Origin: Blasia pusilla
Taxonomy: Eukaryota; Marchantiophyta; Marchantiopsida; Blasiales
Direction of reading: 5' to 3'
DNA: 64,000 bases
NCBI GenBank assembly: GCA_050084515.1
Contig: CM114272.1
Coordinates: 18,104,001-18,168,000 of the forward strand
Part shown: in pieces, positions 59,605 through 64,000 of the stretch
Position numbering within the stretch: position 1 is the stretch's first letter
Layout: each line of letters starts with the position of its first letter
Notes under the pieces: model-generated
Told to the model about the DNA's origin: nothing
What the model saw: only the letters and a program-made list of their open reading frames with translations
Databases searched by the model: none
Program-made: the position numbers and the translations under genes

Positions 59605-60035
59605 AACAAACAGAGTTATACCGTGTTGACGGCGTAGAGGATTAGCAAGCTATTCAGGCGTAATATCCTTCCAAGGTGTTGAATGATGTTGTCTATGTCT
59701 CTGTTGCATGGCGATTTTTATTTTGGATAAGTTATCTCCAAGGTTGCACAGAAACGAACATGCCGAATTGATACCCGCCCGCATCTGAGCCCGCTAAGCC
59801 CATAATGTAGACCTAGGCTCGTCCAGCCCGGCATCCATTCTGTAGCCCACGATTGAGCTCACATGGTGGCTCCCTTGCCATCTTTCTCATGTTGAGCCTT
59901 TGGAGCATCTCTCTTGCTTTTGTATGGTAGGAATTTGTGTGTTACATTAGATTCCCCCATGGAGGAGGGTAGATGTGACTTGATATGCCCATGCAGATTA
60001 GAGAGTGGAGTTGGGAATGTGGCCATTTTTACTTC
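59605..60035 (+). mobile_element. Further LTR segment with an inserted block
   Basis: It matches the solo LTR from 'taccgtgttga..' (equivalent to about 44,838) and again from 'gccatctttctcatgttg' to 'gagagtggagttg' (equivalent to 45,098-45,237). Between them, 59,745-59,875 holds unrelated CpG-containing sequence that recurs loosely at 60,045-60,150 ('gctcgtccagc' blocks). It could be the remainder of the LTR that starts at 57,790, split by an insertion of about 1.2 kb, or a separate copy. Confidence 0.5.
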
Positions 60036-60149
60036 ATCTTTGTGAGGGCACGGCTATCCGAGCAAGCCCTGCCCGAAATGTACACCCAAGCTCGTCCAGC
60101 GTGCACCGAGTCTAAGCATTTGTCGCCTATTTTGTAGCTTGTATTAGTC

Positions 60150-60203
60150 GGCCCTAGACCCATGATAGGCTCGTGGGAAGGGCTACATCATGGGTCTAGG
60201 CCC
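60150..60203. repeat. Inverted repeat, 16-17-bp arms
   Basis: GGCCCTAGACCCATGAT (60,150-60,166) pairs with ATCATGGGTCTAGGCC at 60,187-60,202, with one bulged C and a 20-nt loop. Confidence 0.8.
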
Positions 60204-60398
60204 TAAACCCTGTAGGACCGCAGAGGGCAGAATACATGCCAGTGGAAGGAAGGTTGGTGGCCAAGACTGCTCTTGGTAGGCCAATGTAGGCTACCTATGG
60301 GCCGATTCGTTCCCCCCTCCTTTAATTTGAGCTCACACCCACTAGGGTACCAAATTTCTTGGGAGGGGACCCATTGGGCATGTCCATTTCCATACAAC

Positions 60399-60709
60399 CA
60401 TGCAAAGTATATGTCTGTGAACATGTCCATGTTTATGGACTTACATACTTATTATAGAAGGACTTGTCCGTGTTGATCTCACCTCCCCCTTCTTTCTCAT
60501 CTCGCCACTTGCCTCCATGTTTTGCACTTACCCGTTTCTTCGTTCTCCTTATCCCTCACCCCTTATTATCCCACCCACCCTTGCCTTGCCTTCCACCATG
60601 AGCTATAAGATTGGGCCCCACTTCTTGCAATTCATGTCCGTGGATATGCCCACACTTGTCCATCCATATTCATCCTAGGGACAGACTTACCCATTCTTTT
60701 GCAACCATG
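60399..60709 (+). mobile_element. Pyrimidine-core hAT-like MITE, copy F
   Basis: It is colinear with copy B: 'acatgtccatgtttatggacttac', 'tagaaggacttgtccgtg', pyrimidine core, 'tgggccccac', 'catgtccgtggatatg', ending TTGCAACCATG. The left end is degenerate (CATGCAAAG) and no target duplication was seen. Confidence 0.7.
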
Positions 60710-60969
60710 CTCATAATCCTAATCCTTTTTCAACTATGCTAACCTCTTCACCCAACTCCTTTTCCAAAAAACCTATCTAATACAACCACCCTAAACCCTT
60801 AATAACCTCCCTCTTCCCTCTCCTTTCCCTTCCGACCTACTTGGACCCTCCACATCCCTACCCTTGCAACTCCCCTTGCCTATGGGCGTCCTCCCCGCTC
60901 ATTCCCAACATCCTGCTCGGCCCTTGCTTTCCCTAAAGCCTAAATCCACCTTCCCCCCATACCTACACC

Positions 60970-61175
60970 CATGGTTGCACGAAATTGAACAAGTCTGGAC
61001 ATACCCATGGGCATAGATAGCAAGAGGTGGGGCTTGCACTTTTTACTTGTGGTTTGAGGGAAGGCAAGGACGGGAAAAGTAGAATGGGGTAAGGGAGTGG
61101 AGGCGTGGGGAGGAAGCGATAGGAAAATGCAAAATACGAAAGCGAGTAGGGGGGGAGGAAGAAAAGGGAAAGACC
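60970..61175 (-). mobile_element. Pyrimidine-core hAT-like MITE, copy D, truncated
   Basis: It starts CATGGTTGCAC and runs through a purine-rich core like copy C. Instead of reaching its own right terminus it stops where another left terminus (CAAGGTTGCACA) begins at 61,176. This suggests insertion of one family member next to or into another, or recombination between copies. Confidence 0.65.
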
Positions 61176-61270
61176 AAGGTTGCACATAGACAAAGTCTGT
61201 GTCCGCAAAGATATGCATGTCCATGTCCGCAAAGATATGCATGTCCATGTCCGCGGACTTATGTCTATCC
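61176..61270 (+). mobile_element. Pyrimidine-core hAT-like MITE, copy E, with internal 24-bp tandem repeat
   Basis: A left terminus CAAGGTTGCACATAGACA is followed by two exact tandem copies of a 24-bp unit starting GTCCGCAAAGATATGCATG (61,201-61,224 and 61,225-61,248) and by GTCCGCGGACTTATG. The element then diverges from the family. Right terminus not identified. Confidence 0.65.
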
Positions 61271-61555
61271 CTAGGATGCACATGTTCGTGCGGGCACGAG
61301 TACTTGCGGCCTGCCCCTCAACCCAAGCGGGCCGTTGGGGTGCAAGAAACCCAGACAAGGGTACCCATTGGGCATGTCCATCCCATGTCCATTTCCATGC
61401 AATGGTCACTGAGCACCTCATAAAAGATATAGGCCCCACATGGAAAAAAATTTCCTTACGACATACGTAATTCCAAGGACATGGACATATACATGCACAC
61501 AAACTTTTCCACTTGCAAGCTTGCCTCCCATGCCATCCCCCCCCCACCCTTTCTT
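61271..61555. other. No gene recognised; MITE-like fragments
   Basis: Contains 'ggcatgtccatcccatgtccatttccatgcaa' style motifs and 'ggccccacatgg', reminiscent of the pyrimidine-core family, and ends at integrase-derived sequence. Confidence 0.35.
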
Positions 61556-61559
61556 TGAT

Positions 61560-61905
61560 TTTTTTTTAAAATCTTGTTTGATTTTGATTTTGATGTCCCA
61601 ATCTCCTAGGTGATCTCTTTGCAAGTCATGCTTGCATAAACCTCTCTTCACCGTCTGTACAACCCTCTCTGCTAGTCCATCCGCCTTAGGATAATCTCAC
61701 TGTCCGTTGCAATGGTCACTCAGCGCCTCATCACACAAGGCCTGAAACTCCCCGTGAAACTCTATATCTTGGTCTGTTAACATCTCATATGGTGTGCAAA
61801 TATGACTCAACACTCAATCTAGGAAGACATACGATACTCCTTCACTTGCTTTGTCAAGCAATGCAACCAACTCTATCCACCTACTTTAGGTTGTAGATGG
61901 AGTTT
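61560..61905 (-). pseudogene. Ty3/gypsy integrase core remnant (antisense arm)
   Basis: The minus strand encodes, in one frame with two stops, WIELVALLDKASEG, then SHICTPYEMLTDQ, EFHGEFQALCDEAL and ADGLAERVVQTVKRGL. These are the catalytic Asp region (LTDQ) and the catalytic Glu region (GLAERVVQ) of the gypsy integrase core, which inserts element DNA into the genome. It ends at the zone of MITE-like sequence. It is more complete than the plus-strand partner beside it. Confidence 0.82.
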
Positions 61906-61945
61906 GGCTTTTGTAGAACCCTTACCTTTGATGGAGCGCCATAGT

Positions 61946-62172
61946 TGTTATGTGATGGTCAAGCAATTATCGAAGTGAATAGAGTCGGTTGCATTGCCTG
62001 ACAAAGCGAGTGAGAGAGTAGCGTATGCCTTGTGTGATGAGGCGCTAATTGACCACTGCACCACTTCGTGAGATTATTCTCAGGAGGATGGACTAGAGGA
62101 GAGGGTTGTGCAAACGGTGAAGAGAGGTTTACGCTAGTATGACTTGGAGAGAGATCACTTAGGAGATTTTTA
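61946..62172 (+). pseudogene. Ty3/gypsy integrase core remnant with internal deletion (sense arm)
   Basis: The plus strand encodes VMVKQLSK-stop-IESVALPDKASERVAYALCDEALIDH, then, after a further stop, EDGLEERVVQTVKRGL. Compared with the antisense arm, the LTDQ segment is missing: YVFLD..EFQALCDEAL has collapsed to AYALCDEAL. The stop after SK is shared in position with the remnant at 39.7-40.05 kb. It is oriented head-to-head with the antisense arm, so the two form a large inverted repeat around 61,906-61,945. Confidence 0.8.
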
Positions 62173-62394
62173 AAAAATCATGTTTGATCCATAATAATTA
62201 AGAGTATATATATATAGGAAATTTTGAGTTTATTCTCAAAAAATTACGTATGTCCACAAGTTTCCAAGATTGATTGAGATCTCCTAGGATTAAAATAAAT
62301 CTAAAAATAGAGAAAATGAGTTAATACTCATTGATCCATCTTAATATTTGATCCTTATGAGAAGGTTCTAACAAATTTGATATGGATTGCACCT
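62173..62394. other. No gene recognised
   Basis: Short AT-rich spacer with a (TA)n-like run near 62,205-62,215. Confidence 0.4.
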
Positions 62395-62765
62395 AATGCT
62401 TATTTTTGTGCGCATACACATCGTTGTTCATATCCACACCACACCGATCTTCCCCACACATGGGTAGATCCACACATGTATAGAAATCAACTCATAGATA
62501 TGCATGGAGATCAAACAATAAAAATAAAGGGTAGTAAAAATAGCATACCGAGCCTAAAACTCTACTCCTCAATCTACATCAGCATATCGAGCCTCGTCTA
62601 TCCTATGCTCTCAGGAAATCTAGACACTAGCGCCCTGGTCCTATCTCACACACAACAAGAGAGGTGCTCCAACGGCCCAACATGAGAAATATGGCTTGGG
62701 AAAACCATCTTCCTTCCTTATATAGGGTTGGGAAGAGCCAAAAGACTCTTCCCCTAAAAATAGCT
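62395..62765 (-). mobile_element. Gypsy LTR 3' half with TATA box (antisense)
   Basis: On the minus strand it matches the end of the LTR at 43,931-45,399: 'atttctcatgttgg', 'ttggagcacctctctt', 'gtggatctac', 'ggggaagatcggtgt' and 'gatgtgtatgcgcac'. A clean TATATAAGG (62,717-62,725) sits at the expected promoter position, so this copy preserves the family's core promoter better than the others. Confidence 0.7.
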
Positions 62766-63383
62766 ATCCTCTTGGTAACTTGCGCGTATATGTTACCAAG
62801 AGAAGTATTTAGTACAATGATTTATTAAGTACAAGAATATATATTCCCTATAGTATAATAATCAGAGGGAATGGATCATCTTCTACTATTTCAATTCTCA
62901 AAATTAATATGGGGTTTGACGTTAAGAATGTGTTTTAGGAGGATGTACTCAAGAATAACAAAATCTTGAGTGGAAGCAAGTTCCTCAACTAAACTGGTTT
63001 CTTGGATTAGCACGGTTGAGTAGAGTCACACAACCTTTGAAACTCTTATGCAAGGTTACATATGTAAAGAAGGGATTTAATGTTATTATTATTCAATTGC
63101 AAGTGGTTATAAATTAATTTCCAAAGATCTCTCACAATAATAAGAATGACACATTTATAAGCATTTTGTGCAAAACTGGATGTTTCATAAATTAGGTATC
63201 GAGTTACATGAAGGGCGCCATCATAACAACCAAGCTCCCAATATGTAAGGAAAAATAAGGTGCTTTATAGAATCCCCTAAGTTTGCCTTGACAACTCTAT
63301 CCGTAGGAACATTATGATCCACTAGAATTGAATTGAGTTGGGTTGCAACTCTTGTTTGTTATTCATCAATCTATATGATTATG

Positions 63384-63429
<46 letters not shown>

Positions 63430-64000
63430 AAAATCATGAGAATGAATACACTATTAATAAAGCATGCATTTATAGGAGGAGTCTCCTCGTACTAACACAT
63501 GTCCTTTTAGGACATGTTTGCAAGTGACATGAGTCCATTTAACAAAAAAACAAAGAATTAAGGGTAGTGAGGCGCATAATTAAGTTAAAAGAAGGGAGGG
63601 AGCACCAAGGGGAGAGGGGGGGAAGGGGGTTTATTGAAAAAATCAGATCTTTTAGGAGTAGAAGTTAAATTTATTTATTTCTTGTATTTTTTCCCTTTCA
63701 TCTTTAAAATTTCTTATTTTTTTAAAAATGAGGGGGATTAGATTTTTTTAAATAATCTCAATTAATTATTCCTATGCTTTCCCTAAAAACTAGAAAAAAA
63801 AAGAAACTAAAACTTTACTCCTAGAAGGTTTTTTTTTTTTTTTCAAAACAACTTTCAAACCTCCCCTCCTCATACTCCCTCCCTTCTCTAAACTTAACTA
63901 CCCCCCGAAGCCTCCTCATTGCCCTTAGTTATTCTTTAAATTTCCCTTAAAATTTGAAAATGTAAAATTTTGACCAATATTATGGTACCGATAAAAAGTA
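62766..64000. other. No gene recognised; AT-rich
   Basis: Poly-purine tracts at 63,590-63,632 and T/A runs. No coding potential was recognised. Confidence 0.45.
63389..63426. repeat. (AT)19 microsatellite
   Basis: Nineteen uninterrupted AT units. It could extrude as a hairpin and is likely length-variable. Confidence 0.95.

Overview
The window looks like nuclear DNA of a land plant, probably a non-seed plant such as a bryophyte or lycophyte. The evidence is one spliced HD-Zip class I homeobox gene (a plant-only family) with canonical GT-AG introns, set among plant-type LTR-retrotransposon, hAT-like MITE and Helitron-like remnants. Restriction-like-endonuclease (RLE) LINEs, which are not the usual LINE type of flowering plants, fit a non-seed plant. 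The species cannot be named from the sequence alone.

There is one convincing host gene. It is the minus-strand HD-Zip I transcription factor at 8,530-10,344, reconstructed here from three exons into a 353-residue protein. It has an acidic N-terminal region, a homeodomain, a perfectly spaced leucine zipper and a tryptophan-rich C terminus. A probable untranslated leader and TATA-containing promoter lie up to about 11.66 kb. I recognise no other host gene, rRNA or functional tRNA.

The rest is a mosaic of two sequence types. GC- and CpG-rich islands without recognisable genes lie roughly at 3.5-12.9, 14.5-15.4, 25.4-26.7, 28.0-28.8, 30.7-37.8, 48.2-48.5 and 51.6-54.2 kb. AT-rich, transposon-laden stretches lie between them. 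Region by region: an LTR fragment and a LINE tail at 1-3.5 kb; the island with the HD-Zip gene and a hAT-like MITE with perfect 8-bp target duplication at 3.5-15.9 kb; a nearly full-length RLE-type LINE (one premature stop, one lost catalytic Asp) at 16.0-19.8 kb; a tRNA-like SINE candidate at 21.1 kb; a second copy of the first MITE family and a cluster of long near-perfect palindromes at 30.7-35.1 kb; a second hAT-like family with a pyrimidine-rich core at 23.6, 40.1, 42.5 and 60.4-61.3 kb; a solo-type LTR at 43.9-45.4 kb; two Helitron-like 5' ends, one with a SINE nested in it, at 46.2 and 47.6 kb; a 5'-truncated RLE LINE with a 17-bp target duplication at 49.3-49.9 kb; a decayed Ty3/gypsy gag-protease region with its LTR at 55.4-60 kb; and integrase remnants of a gypsy element at 39.7-40.05 and 61.6-62.2 kb, the latter as an inverted pair.

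The strongest leads for follow-up are the plant RLE-LINE lineage present at three loci in different stages of decay, the two hAT-like MITE families, and the set of near-perfect hairpins (3,400; 22,654; 32,784; 32,823; 35,061) that no coding feature explains.
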